NCBI GenBank assembly: GCA_023053545.1
Contig: JAKZAN010000065.1
Span: forward strand, 124,001-188,000
Reading direction: 5' to 3'
DNA: 64,000 nucleotides
From: Lepidurus packardi
Taxonomy: Eukaryota; Arthropoda; Branchiopoda; Notostraca; Triopsidae
The position numbers were made by a program, and so were the translations under genes. Under the pieces are notes generated by a model. It ran no database searches, was not told where the DNA came from, and saw only the letters and a program-made list of their open reading frames with translations. The stretch's first letter is position 1; every line of letters begins with the position of its first letter. Below, one piece after another: positions 37,151 through 50,906 of the stretch.

Positions 37151-38784
37151 CGGACTTAATTAATTCGTTGCGTACTGAATTAATTCCTTACGGACTGAAT
37201 TAATTCCTTACGGACTGAATTAATTCCTTACGGGCTGAAGTAATTCATTACGGACTTAATTAATTCCTTATGGACTGAATTAATTCTTTAGGATTGATTG
37301 AATTCCTTTTTTACTGAATTAATTCCTTACGGACTGAATTAATTCCTTACGGATTTAATTAATTCCTTACGGACTGAATTAATTCCTTACGGATTTAATT
37401 AATTCCTTACGGACTTAATTAATTCCTTACGGACTTAATTAATTCCTTACGGACTTAATTAATTCCTTACGGACTGAATTAATTCTTTAGGATTGATTGA
37501 ATTCCTTTCTTACTGAATTAATTCCTTATGGACTGAATTAATTCCTTACGGATTTAATTAATTCCTTACGGACTTAATTAATTCCTTACGGACTGAACAA
37601 ATTCCTTACGGACTGAACAAATTCCTTACGGACTTAATAAATTCCTTACGGACTGAATTAATTAATTACGGACTGAATTAATCCTTTACGGACTGAATTA
37701 ATTCCTTGGGGACTGAATTAATTCCTTACGGACTTAATTAATTCATTACGGACTTAATTATTTCCTTACGGACTTAATTAATTCCTTACGGAATGAATTA
37801 ATTCCTTACGGACTGAACAAATTCCTTACGGACTTAATAAATTCCTTACGGACTTAATTAATTCCTTACTGACTGAATTAATTCTTTAGGATTGATTGAA
37901 TTCCTTTCTTACTGAATTAATTCCTTACGGACTGAATTAATTCCTTACGGATTTAATTAATTCCTTACGGACTTAATTAATTCGTTGCGTACTGAATTAA
38001 TTCCTTACGGACTGAATTAATTCCTTACGGACTGAATTAATTCCTTACGGGCTGAAGTAATTCATTACGGACTTAATTAATTCCTTATGGACTGAATTAA
38101 TTCTTTAGGATTGATTGAATTCCTTTTTTACTGAATTAATTCCTTACGGACTGAATTAATTCCTTACGGATTTAATTAATTCCTTACGGACTGAATTAAT
38201 TCCTTACGGATTTAATTAATTCCTTACGGACTTAATTAATTCCTTACGGACTTAATTAATTCCTTACGGACTTAATTAATTCCTTACGGACTGAATTAAT
38301 TCTTTAGGATTGATTGAATTCCTTTCTTACTGAATTAATTCCTTATGGACTGAATTAATTCCTTACGGATTTAATTAATTCCTTACGGACTTAATTAATT
38401 CCTTACGGACTGAACAAATTCCTTACGGACTGAACAAATTCCTTACGGACTTAATAAATTCCTTACGGACTGAATTAATTAATTACGGACTGAATTAATC
38501 CTTTACGGACTGAATTAATTCCTTGGGGACTGAATTAATTCCTTACGGACTTAATTAATTCATTACGGACTTAATTATTTCCTTACGGACTTAATTAACT
38601 CCTTACGGAATGAATTAATTCCTTACGGACTGAACAAATTTCTTACGGACTTAATAAATTCCTTACGGACTTAATTAATTCCTTACTGACTGAATTAATT
38701 CTTTAGGATTGATTGAATTCCTTTCTTACTGAATTAATTCCTTACGGACTGAATTAATTCCTTACGGATTTAATTAATTCCTTA
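37151..38784. repeat. 817-bp tandem duplication in satellite
   Basis: The units are about 37151-37967 and 37968-38784. The gttgcgtactg (37167 and 37984), ccttttttactg (37305 and 38122) and ccttggggac (37704 and 38521) variants all recur at +817. A few single-base differences exist, such as attcc against actcc near 38600 and a tcttacgg form near 38641, so this is not an exact sequence copy. Confidence 0.85.
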
Positions 38785-39365
38785 CGGACTTAATTAATTC
38801 GTTGGGGACTGAATTAATTCCTTACGGACTGAATTAATTCCTTACGGACTGAATTAATTCTTTCGGACTGAACAAATTCCTTACGGACTTAATTTTTTTT
38901 CCTTTACGGACTGAATTAATTCATTACGGACTGAATTAATTCCTTACGGACTTAATTAATTCCTTACGGACTGAACAAATTCCTTACGGACTTAATTAAT
39001 TCCTTACGGACTTAATTAATTCTTTACGGACTGAAATAATTCCTTACGGACTGAATTAATTCCTTACGGACTTAATTAATACTTTACGGACTGAATTAAT
39101 TCCTTACGGACTGAATTAATTCCTTACGGACTGAATTAATTCTTTCGGACTGAATTAATTCATTACGGACTGAATTAATTTCTTACGGACTTAATTTTTT
39201 TTCCTTTACGGACTGAATTAATTCATTACGGACTGAATTAATTCCTTACGGACTTAATTAATACTTTACGGACTGAATTAATTCCTTACGGACTGAATTA
39301 ATTCCTTACGGACTTAATTAATTCCTTACGGACTTAATTAATTCCTTACGGACTGAACAAATTCC

Positions 39366-40888
39366 TTACGGACTTAATAAAAGCATTCTCAATGCTTGCC
39401 TCCAATTTTTTGGTAGTTTCGTTAAAATGTTATAATGTACCATGTCTTTGCCTTGGCTAGTTTTCGTTGTTTTTCTTAAAATCTCCTCTATTTCCCATTC
39501 TTTAAAAGTTGTATCAAACTCAGTCGTGCTGTTTATATCGCCTATCATGTTATCTATTTCAAACTGCATGTGGAATATCTCCGCTTCATTTGCCTCAGTT
39601 TCCGGCTCCTCACTTTGTATCTTGGCGAAATGCTCCACCAGCATTCCTGCTTTCTCTTCGTTTTGTTGTGTACACTTTCCCCCTGAGTTGAGTTTTACCC
39701 TATCTATATTTTCCATTGGTACTCCTTCCATTCTTCTTATTAGCTCCCACATTTGTTTTGTTGTTGTTTGCTTTCCTAGGCCCTCCACCTTCGACTTCCA
39801 GTGGGCTCTTTTCGTTTCCTGTGTGACTCTCTTGCCAATTGCTTTGTATTTTTTTTATTCTGTCAGGGTTTCAGCGTTGGGGTTTCGTTTTAATATTCTA
39901 TACTTCGCTCGCATGATGCTTATTGCTTCGCTGCAATTCTCATCCCACCACGGTTTCCGTATTCTACGTTGGCTCCCTTTTGTGTTATTTTCCCTGCTTG
40001 TCCCCTCTCTCCAGGGTATATGCTTCTTAGTGATTTTTAGGAGTGTATCTATAAAACGCTTGTATCGTTCCTCTACCCTTCCCCATCGCACTCCCTTTTC
40101 TATGTCTGTTTCCTCCATTTCTCTGCTCCACTCCTCCCAATTCGCTTTCTTAAAATTCCATCGCGGGGTCGTTTCTCTAATAACCAACCCCGTTGCTCCT
40201 TCTACTTCGAGTATGATTGGGAAATGGTCGCTTTGTAGCATTGCCCCTATATTGACTCGCGTCTTGTCGTGCATGTTTGCTGTCGTAAACACTAGGTCAA
40301 TGGTGGTGAGCGCCCCTCTATCAGTTGTGTGTGTACCAACGCCCTTTGGGGAAGCTAGTACTAAGTTTCCCCATTCTTCTAAAAACGAGAATAAAATATT
40401 CCCTCTGGTATTGTTAAAATCCTTTCCGTTCCATAAATTATGGTGTGAATTAAAATCTCCAAACATAAGACATTTCTCATCGTGGCCGATTTGAGACAAA
40501 TAAAATTCATATTCTTGTTTTGTTATTTTTTTCCCTGTTTGCACTTGTAGGTACATGCCGAAAAGAGATATATATCCTGTTTTTCCCACTTTGCCTTCAC
40601 ACATCCTACCTCCAGTACTCCGTTTACGAAGGGTTCCATTGGTAGCCAGTCGATTTGCATTCCACTTTTCACATAAAATAAAATTCCCCCTCCTCTCTTA
40701 TGAGGTCTGTCTTTTCTATAGCATTCGTACCCAGCGATTACAGCTTTCCTCCCCTCTTTCAACAACGTTTCACATATAAAAATAACATCTGGGGTCTGTT
40801 GCATCTCACTAATGTATGCACATAAGCTGCTAAGATGCTGCGTGATGCTTCGTGCATTCCACACTAGGATTTTTATAGAGCTCCCCAT
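39366..40888 (-). pseudogene. ORF2 fragment, frameshift plus nonsense (copy 5)
   Basis: This is the endonuclease part of ORF2 with two private lesions. At 40561-40567 aaaagag replaces actag, a net +2 that shifts the frame near codon 109, just before the Y112 region. At 39855-39857 codon Y344 is TAA inside the linker. The catalytic D144/N146, D197 and D220/H221 positions are readable only in the frame opened after the shift. The fragment ends at the same truncation point in satellite as the others. Confidence 0.9.
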
Positions 40889-42262
40889 TCAAACAATATT
40901 GTAATTAGTTCTCCCTCCCTTATTAGCTCTTTTCCCAAACATAAAAACTGCCTACCTTTCTCTTTCCAGCTACTTTCGTTTAAAATTATTGGGATAATCC
41001 TTCTGATTACCTTCTGTATTATTGTCCGAATTACCCCTGGTTTTCCCCTTACCTCGCAGTTGTCAATGTCATTGTGACCATTTCCTTGTTCTTTTTGCTT
41101 TCCTGGCCTGCTTGTTTCTGCTTGCGGTGGTCTTTTGCTACCATCCTCCGTCGTAACCTTCTTCGTCCCTGCGGCTATCTCCCGGTACGTGAGTCTCTGT
41201 GTGCCTGTGCTTGTTTGCGGTATCTCTTCCGCCGCCGTCTCGACTTCTCGGGTGTCAGGTGTCTTCTTGGTCTTTGATTGGGATGGTTCTTCTTGAAGTC
41301 CTGCTTTTGCTTTTTGACCGCCCTCCATTGCCCTCTTAAAAACGGTGCATTTTGTGTCTGCCGCTGAATTACTGCCGCGGCAGTTAGCACACGTGGGTGT
41401 CATACCCTGTATCTTCCTCATACAACTTTCAATTCTGTGGTCGTCCCCGCAGAAACCACAGCGCTGCTTGGCCGTACACACTGTACTTACGTGCCCAAAC
41501 CTCTGGCATCTATAGCACCTAATTGGTTTGGGCTTAAATGGAATCACTGGAACTTTAAAGAACCCGATATTAACTTGACTAGGCAGTTCATTTCCTTCAA
41601 ATGTAACGTGGTATACCCCTGTGGCAAACTTTTCGCTCTCTCGGAAGCTATACAATGTTCTGACTGAGTATAGACCCATTATATTCTGCTCCATAATCTC
41701 CTCTCTGGATGTACCCCATATTTTGACTATCCCGTGCTGCAGCACTAGGGGCTTAGCCATCCGCATATGTACCTTCCATTGCCCAATACTCTTGATTGCC
41801 AATAATTTTTCCACTATATCCGGTTGGGATGTGAAGAACAAAAGTTCCCCCCCCATTGGTCACTTTTGTCTCCATTGCCGTGATTCCCAGGTTTTTAATA
41901 GCTTTTCCTAATGCAAATGGGCTGACCCCCTTAAAGTTTTTTCCCTCCTCTATCAACTTCCCCACGACTGGTCATTTGTCCTTTGTTCCTTCTACATATT
42001 CATTGTTCTTATGCGCTTGGCTAATCACTGACACCTCTCGTTCCTCAACTACTAAGCATTCTCCTTCCGTATTTTCCTCTGTGTCTTTCTCCACAACTTT
42101 TGCCACCTTTCCTGACCCTCCCTTTATCTTTTTCTTTGCCCTCACAGTCTTCCAACCTGGATCTTCACTGGACTGACCTTCTTCCTGCTCTACTACTAAT
42201 TTCTCCTTACATCTTTTCCTGATGACAATTAAATCATCCTCGCTGGAATCCTCCATTTCCAT
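40873..42262 (-). pseudogene. ORF1 Gag-like protein, nonsense plus frameshift (copy 5)
   Basis: Codon R97 is TGA (41972-41974). A run of eight Cs at 41847-41854 on the plus strand replaces the seven seen in other copies, a +1 shift at G137-G138. W162 is intact here. The zinc knuckle region downstream of the shift is readable but detached from the start. The homopolymer change could be a sequencing error; the nonsense change is a plain substitution. Confidence 0.88.
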
Positions 42263-42807
42263 TAGCAAAACCTAAGACGTAAACCAGAACAAAAAAACTA
42301 TCACTGTAACCGTAACGAACAGAACAAACCCGTAACCAATGCCCAAGCGCGTCGCGTCACGTGTCGTGATGTCAAGCCACGCCCGTCACAGTCCGGATGA
42401 TAGCGTGCTCGTGCCACACCTTGCCACGTCAACACGCTAGCACTCGAAAACAAATTTCCTTCCCTTTATACAGTTATACAATCAGAAACACTTTGTTAAA
42501 CATAAATCACACACCAACGAAAAACCCCCACCACAAATATACACTTCCAAAAACACTATAACCGAAAAAATAACCCACCAGCTGTTTGCAGCTGCCTGGT
42601 CACAACTGTCCCAATATTAACACTCTCTCTCTCTAATAAACGACTAACAAAACAACAATTGTAACAATAAATCAACTAATACACAACTTCTATATCACCA
42701 CGAACAAAAACTATGTATCTGCTACTAATTTTAGTGACTTTTTTCCTTGATAACTCGCACTGCATGTAAGACACGTCTATCCTGGTGTATATTCCGGTCT
42801 TCATCTG
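42263..42807 (-). promoter_or_regulatory. LINE 5' leader, copy 5
   Basis: This is 545 nt, near-identical to the leaders of copies 3 and 4, with the same (GA)n run, CAGCTG pair and CpG-rich stretch. Promoter function is inferred only. Confidence 0.48.
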
Positions 42808-45800
42808 TTACGGGCTGAATTAATTCCTTACATACTGAATTAAGTCCTTACGGACTTAATTAATTCTTTACGGACTGAATTAATTCCTAACGGACTGAAT
42901 TAATTCTTTACGGACTTAATTAATTCATTACGGACTGAATTAATTCTTTACGTACTGAATTAATTCCTTACGGACTTAATTAAATCCTTACCGACTTAAT
43001 TAATTCCTTACGGAATGAATTAATTCCTTACGGACTGAATTAATTCTTTATGATTGCATGAATTCCTTACTTACTGAATTAGTTAGTTACGGACTGAATT
43101 AATTCCTTACGGACTGAATAAATTAATTACGGACTGAATTAACTACTTACGGACTGAATTAATCCTTTACGGACCGAATAAATTCCTTGGGGACTGAATT
43201 AATTCCTTACGGACTTAATTAATTCATTACGGACTTAATTATTTCCTTACGGAATGAATTAATTCCTTACGGACTGAACAAATTCCTTACGGACTGAATT
43301 AATTCCTATTGGACTGAATTAATTCTTTACGGACTGAATTAATTCCTTACGGACTGAACATATTCCTTACGGACTTAATTAACTCCTTACGGACTTAATT
43401 AATTCTTTACGGACTGAATTAATTCCTTACGGATTGAACTAATTTTTTACGGACTTAATTAATTCCTTACGGACTAAATTAATTCCTTACGGACTGCACA
43501 AATTCCTTACGGACTTAATAAATTCCTTACGGACTTAATTAATTCCTTACGGACTGAATTAATTCCTTACGGATTTAATTAATTCCTTACGGACTTAATT
43601 AATTCCTTACGGACCTAATTAATTCCTTACGGACTTGATAAATTCCTTACGGACTTAATTATTTCCTTACGGACTGAATTAATTCTTTAGGATTGATTGA
43701 ATTCCTTTCTTACTGAATTAATTCCTTTCTTACTGAATTATTTCCTTATGGACTGAATTAATTCCTTACGGATTTAATTAATTCCTTACGGACTTAATTA
43801 ATTCGTTGCGGACTGAATTAATTCCTTACGGACTGAATTAATTCCTTACGGACTGAATTAATTCTTTAGGATTGATTGAATTCCTTTCTTACTGAATTAA
43901 TTCCTTACGGACTGAATTAATTCCTTACGGATTTAATTAATTCCTTACGGAATTAATTAATTCCTTACGGACTGCACAAATTCCTTACGGACTTAATAAA
44001 TTCCTTACGGACTTAATTAATTCCTTACGGACTGAATTAATTCTTTAGGATTGATTGAATTCCTTTCTTACTGAATAAATTCCTTATGGACTGAATTAAT
44101 TCCTTACGGATTTAATTAATTCCTTACGGACTTAATTAATTCCATACGGACTTAATTAATTCGTTGCGGACTGAATTAATTCCTTACGGACTGAATTAAT
44201 TCCTTACGGACTGAATTAATTCTTTACGGGCTGAAGTAATTCATTACGGACTTAATTAATTCCTTACGGACTGAATTAATTCTTTAGGATTGATTGAATT
44301 CCTTTCTTACTGAATTAATTCCTTACGGACTGAATTAATTCCTTACGGATTTAATTAATTCCTTACGGACTTAATTAATTCCTTACGGACTTAATTAATT
44401 CCTTACGGACTTGATAAATTCCTTACGGACTTAATTAATTCCTTACGGACTGAATTAATTCTTTAGGATTGATTGAATTCCTTTCTTACTGAATTAATTC
44501 CTTATGGACTGAATTAATTCCTTACGGATTTAATTAATTCCTTACGGACTTAATTAATTCCTTACGGACTGAATTAATTCTTTACGGACTGAATTAATTC
44601 ATTACGGACTGAATTAATTCCTTACGGACTGAATTAATTCCTTACGGACTGAATTAATTCTTTACGGACTGAATTAATTCATTACGGACTGAATTAATTT
44701 CTTACGGACTTAATTAATTCCTTACGGACTGAACAAATTCCTTACGGACTTAATTAATTCTTTACGGACTAAAATAATTCCTTACGGACTGAATTAATTC
44801 CTTACGGATTTAATTAATACTTTACGGACTGGATTAATTCCTTACGGACTTAATTAATTCTTTACGGACTAAAATAATTCCTTACGGACTGAATTAATTC
44901 CTTACGGATTTAATTAATACTTTACGGACTGGATTAATTCCTTACGGACTGAATTAATTCCTTACGGACGGAATTAATTCCTTACGGACTGAATTAATTA
45001 ATTACGGACTGAATTAATTCCTTACGGACTTAATTAATTCTTTACGGACTGAATTAATTCCTTTCGGACTGAATTAATTCCTTACGGACTGAACTAATTC
45101 CTTATGGACGGAATTAATTCCTTACGGACTGAATTAATTCCTTACGCAATGAATTAATTCCTTACGGAATGAATTATTTCCTTACGGAATGAATTAATTC
45201 TTTACGGAATGAATTAATTTCTTACGGACTTAATTAATTCCTTACGGCCTGATTTAATTCCTTACAGACTGAATTAATTCCTTACGTCCTGATTTAATTC
45301 TTTACAGACTGAATTAATTCCTTATGGACTGAATTAATTCCTTACGAACTTAATTAATTCCTTACGGACTTAATTAATTCCTTACGGACTTAATTAATTC
45401 CTTACGGACTGAATTAATTCTTTAGGATTGATTGAATTCCTTTCTTACTGAATTAATTCCTTATGGACTGAATTAATTCCTTACGGATTTAATTAATTCC
45501 TTACGCACTTAATTAATTCGTTGCGGACTGAATTAATTCCTTACGGACTGAATTAATTCATTACGGACTGAATTAATTCTTTACGGGCTGAAGTAATTCA
45601 TTACGGACGGAATTAATTCCTTACGGACTGAATTAATTAATTACGGACTGAATTAATTCCTTACGGACTTAATTAATTCTTTACGGACTGAATTAATTCC
45701 TTTCGGACTGAATTAATTCCTTACGGACTGAACTAATTCCTTATGGACGGAATTAATTCCTTACGGACTGAATTAATTCCTTACGCAATGAATTAATTCC

Positions 45801-48800
45801 TTACGGAATGAATTATTTCCTTACGGAATGAATTAATTCCTTACGGAATGAATTAATTTCTTACGGACTTAATTAATTCCTTACGGCCTGATTTAATTCC
45901 TTACAGACTGAATTAATTCCTTACGTCCTGATTTAATTCTTTACAGACTGAATTAATTCCTTATGGACTGAATTAATTCCTTACGAACTTAATTAATTCC
46001 TTACGGACTTAATTAATTCCTTACGGACTTAATTAATTCCTTACGGACTGAATTAATTCTTTAGGATTGATTGAATTCCTTTCTTACTGAATTAATTCCT
46101 TATGGACTGAATTAATTCCTTACGGATTTAATTAATTCCTTACGGACTTAATTAATTCGTTGCGGACTGAATTAATTCCTTACGGACTGAATTAATTCCT
46201 TACGGACTGAATTAATTCTTTACGGACTGAATTAATTCATTACGGACTGAATTAATTTCTTACGAACTTAATTAATTCCTTACGGACTGAACAAATTCCT
46301 TACGGACTTAATTTTTTTTCCTTTACGGACTGAATTAATTCATTACGGACTGAATTAATTCCTTACGGACTTAATTAATTCCTTACCGACTAAACATATT
46401 CCTTACGGACTTAATTAACTCCTTACGGACTTAATTAATTCTTTACGGACTTAATTAATTCCTTACGGACTTAATTAATTCCTTACGGACTGCACAAATT
46501 CCTAACGGACTTAATAAATTCCTTACGGACTTAATTAATTTCTTACGGACTGAATTAATTCTTTTGGATTGATTGAATTCCTTTCTTACTGAATTAATTC
46601 CTTATGGACTGAATTAATTCCTTACGGATTTAATTAATTCCTTACGGACTTAATTAATTCCATACGGACTTAATTAATTCGTTGCGGACTGAATTAATTC
46701 CTTACGGACTGAATTAATTCCTTACGGACTGAATTAATTCTTTACGGGCTGAAGTAATTCATTACGGAATTAATTAATTCCTTACGGACTGAATTAATTC
46801 TTTAGGATTGATTGAATTCCTTTCTTACTGAATTAATTCCTTACGGACTGAATTAATTCCTTACGGATTTAATTAATTCCTTACGGACTTAATTAATTCC
46901 TTACGGACTTAATTAATTCCTTACGGACTTGATAAATTCCTTACGGACTTAATTAATTCCTTACGGACTGAATTAATTCTTTAGGATTGATTGAATTCCT
47001 TTCTTACTGAATTAATTCCTTATGGACTGAATTAATTCCTTACGGATTTAATTAATTCCTTACGGACTTAATTAATTCCTTACGGACTGAATTAATTCTT
47101 TACGGACTGAATTAATTCATTACGGACTGAATTAATTCCTTACGGACTGAATTAATTCCTTACGGACTGAATTAATTCTTTACGGACTGAATTAATTCAT
47201 TACGGACTGAATTAATTTCTTACGGACTTAATTAATTCCTTACGGACTGAACAAATTCCTTACGGACTTAATTTTTTTTCCTTTACGGACTGAATTAATT
47301 CATTACGGACTGAATTAATTCCTTACGGACTTAATTAATTCCTTACGGACTGAACAAATTCCTTACGGACTTAATTAATTCTTTACGGACTAAAATAATT
47401 CCTTACGGACTGAATTAATTCCTTACGGATTTAATTAATACTTTACGGACTGGATTAATTCCTTACGGACTGAATTAATTCCTTACGGACGGAATTAATT
47501 CCTTACGTACTGAATTAATTCCTTACGGACTGAATTAATTCCTTACGGACTGAATTAATTCTTAATGATTGATTGAATTCCTTACTTACTGAATTAGTTA
47601 GTTTCGGATTGAATTAATTCCTTACGGACTGAATTAATTAATTACGGACTGAATTAATTCCTTACGGACTTAATTAATTCTTTACGGACTGAATTAATTC
47701 CTTACGGAATGAATTAATTCCTTACGGAATGAATTAATTTCTTACGGACTTAATTAATTCCTTACGGCCTGATTTAATTCCTTACAGACTGAATTAATTC
47801 CTTACGTCCTGATTTAATTCTTTACAGACTGAATTAATTCCTTATGGACTGAATTAATTCCTTACGAACTTAATTAATTCCTTACGGACTTAATTAATTC
47901 CTTACGGACTTAATTAATTCCTTACGGACTGAATTAATTCTTTAGGATTGATTGAATTCCTTTCTTACTGAATTAATTCCTTATGGACTGAATTAATTCC
48001 TTACGGATTTAATTAATTCCTTACGCACTTAATTAATTCGTTGCGGACTGAATTAATTCCTTACGGACTGAATTAATTCATTACGGACTGAATTAATTCT
48101 TTACGGGCTGAAGTAATTCATTACGGACTTAATTAATTCCTTACGGACTGAATTAATTCTTTAGGATTGATTGAATTCCTTTCTTTCTGAATTAATTCCT
48201 TACGGACTGAATTAATTCCTTACGGATTTAATTAATTCCTTACGGAATTAATTATTTCCTTACGGACTTAATTAATTCCTTACGGACTTGATAAATTCCT
48301 TACGGACTTAATTAATTCCTTACGGACTGAATTAATTCTTTAGGATTGATTGAATTCCTTTCTTACTGAATTAATTCCTTATGGACTGAATTAATTCCTT
48401 ACGGATTTAATTAATTCCTTACGGACTTAATTAATTCGTTGCGGACTGAATTAATTCCTTACGGACTGAATTAATTCCTTACGGACTGAATTAATTCTTT
48501 ACGGACTGAATTAATTCATTACGGACTGAATTAATTTCTTACGGACTTAATTAATTCCTTACGGACTGAACAAATTCCTTACGGACTTAATTTTTTTTCC
48601 TTTACGGACTGAATTAATTCATTACGGACTGAATTAATTCCTTAAGGACTTAATTAATTCTTACGGAATAAACATATTCCTTACGGACTTAATTAACTCC
48701 TTACGGACTTAATTAATTCTTTACTGACTTAATTAATTCCTTACGGACTTAATTAATTCCTTACGGACTGCACAAATTCCTAACGGACTTAATAAATTCC

Positions 48801-50636
48801 TTACGGACTTAATTAATTTCTTACGGACTGAATTAATTCTTTTGGATTGATTGAATTCCTTTCTTACTGAATTAATTCCTTATGGACTGAATTAATTCCT
48901 TACGGATTTAATTAATTCCTTACGGACTTAATTAATTCCATACGGACTTAATTAATTCGTTGCGGACTGAATTAATTCCTTACGGACTGAATTAATTCCT
49001 TACGGACTGAATTAATTCTTTACGGGCTGAAGTAATTCATTACGGACTTAATTAATTCCTTACGGACTGAATTAATTCTTTAGGATTGATTGAATTCCTT
49101 TTTTACTGAATTAATTCCTTACGGACTGAATTAATTCCTTACGGATTTAATTAATTCCTTACGGACTTAATAAATTCCTTACGGACTGAATTAATTCCTT
49201 ACGGACTGAATTAATTAATTAAGGACTGAATTAATCCTTTACGGACTGAATTAATTCCTTGGGGACTGAATTAATTCCTTACGGACTTAATTATTTCATT
49301 ACGGACTTAATTATTTCCTTACGGACTTAATTAATTCCTTACGTAATGAATTAATTCCTTACGGACTGAACAAATTCCTTACGGACTTAATTAATTCCTT
49401 ACGGACTGAATTAATTCCTTACGGACTGAATTAATTCTTTACGGACTGAATTAATTCATTACGGACTGAATTAATTCCTTACGGACTTAATTAATTCCTT
49501 ACGGACTGAACTTATTCCTTACGGACTTAATTAACTCCTTGCGGACTTAATTAATTCTTTACGGACTGAATTAATTCCTTACGGACTGAATTAATTTTTT
49601 ACGGACTTAATTAATTCCTTACGGACTGAACAAATTCCTTACGGACTTAATAAATTCCTTACGGACTTAATTAATTCCTTACTGACTGAATTAATTCTTT
49701 AGGATTGATTGAATTCATTTCTTACTGAATTAATTCCTTACGGACTGAATTAATTCCTTACGGATTTAATTAATTCCTTACGGACTTGATAAATTCCTTA
49801 CGGACTTAATTAATTCCTTACGGACTGAATTAATTCTTTAGGATTGATTGAATTCCTTTTTTACTGAATTAATTCCTTACGGACTGAATTAATTCCTTAC
49901 AGATTTAATTAATTCCTTACGGACTTAATTAATTGTTTACGGACTTGATAAATTCCTTACGGACTTAATTAATTCCTTACGGACGGAATTAATTCTTTAG
50001 GATTGACTGAATTCCTTTCTTACTGAATTAATTCCTTATGGACTGAATTAATTCCTTACGGATTTAATTAATTCCTTACGGACTTAATTAATTCGTTGTG
50101 GACTGAATTAATTCCTTACGGACTGAATTAATTCCTTACGGACTGAATTAATTCTTTCGGACTGAATTAATTCATTACGGACTGAATTAATTTCTTACGG
50201 ACTTAATTAATTCCTTACGGACTGAACAAATTCCTTACGGAATTAATTTTTTTTCCTTTACGGACTGAATTAATTCATTACGGACTGAATTAATTCCTTA
50301 CGGACTTAATTAAGTCCTTACGGACTGAACAAATTCCTTACGGACTGAACAAATTCCTTACGGACTTAATTTTTTTTCCTTTACGGACTGAATTAATTCA
50401 TTACGGACTGAATTAATTCCTTACGGACTTAATTAATTCTTTACGGACTGAAATAATTCCTTACGGACTGAATTAATTCCTTACGGACTTAATTAATACT
50501 TTACGGACTGAATTAATTCCTTACGGACTGAATTAATTCCTTACGGACTTAATTAATTCCTTACGGACTTAATTAATTCCTTACGGACTTAATTAATTCC
50601 TTACGGACTGAACAAATTCCTTACGGACTTAATGAA
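42808..50636. repeat. 20-bp satellite array, block F
   Basis: This is 7.8 kb of satellite with no gene. It includes a 639-bp tandem duplication (44961-46238), with a related third segment at about 47700-48120, and a 100-bp repeat of the aaaataattcc/ggattaattcc monomers (44761 and 44861). A small register slip lies near 48660 (aattcttacggaataaacat). From about 49240 to the end it matches 27050-28268, the left flank of LINE copy 4. Confidence 0.96.
44961..46238. repeat. 639-bp tandem duplication in satellite
   Basis: The units are 44961-45599 and 45600-46238. The cttacggacgg/attaattacgg boundary (44961 and 45600) and the private cttacgcaatg monomer (45141 and 45780) recur at +639. One difference is cttacgcactt near 45503 against cttacggactt in the second unit. 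The cgcactt form also appears near 48023, showing a further related segment. Confidence 0.83.
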
Positions 50637-50671
50637 AGCATTCTCAATGCTTGCCTCCAATTTTTTGGTAG
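50637..50671 (-). mobile_element. 35-bp LINE remnant, internal deletion
   Basis: Only the extreme 3' 35 bp of the truncated LINE remain here (agcattctcaatgcttgcc and onward to ggtag). They are joined directly to the satellite that normally follows the LINE 5' end (ttacgggctgaattaattcc). The three bases gtt at the joint occur at both parental breakpoints. This is an internal deletion of about 3.39 kb that keeps both outer satellite flanks. One flank base differs (ttaatgaa instead of ttaataaa). Confidence 0.93.
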
Positions 50672-50906
50672 TTACGGGCTGAATTAATTCCTTACGGACT
50701 GAATTAAGTCCTTACGGACTTAATTAATTCTTTACGGACTGAATTAATTCCTAACGGACTGAATTAATTCTTTACGGACTTAATTAATTCATTACGGACT
50801 GAATTAATTCTTTACGGACTGAATTAATTCCTTACGGACTGAATTAATTCCTTACGGACTGAACTAATTCCTTACGGACGGAATTAATTCCTTACGTACT
50901 GAATTA

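Larger units (their letters stand above)
31693..39381. repeat. 20-bp satellite array, block E
   Basis: This is 7.7 kb of satellite with no gene. It contains a 479-bp tandem duplication (31863-32820), a cluster of repeated segments at 34080-37080 and an 817-bp tandem duplication (37151-38784). In the cluster, the variant ggatttacttaattcc occurs at 34491, 35052, 36010 and 36571, giving two 561-bp pairs; the aatgaacaaattcc/acttatttaatt block at 34082 recurs at 35281 and 35581. The last ~80 bp match the left flank of the other LINE copies. Confidence 0.97.
39382..42807 (-). mobile_element. LINE copy 5, Jockey/I-like, 3'-truncated
   Basis: This 3426-bp copy is the most damaged, with lesions in both ORFs (a stop and a frameshift in each). 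It groups with copies 3 and 4 in ORF2 variants and right flank. It lacks both the copy 2/4 frameshift and the copy 1/3 W162 stop. The right flank has a private cttacatactg monomer near 42829. Confidence 0.92.
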
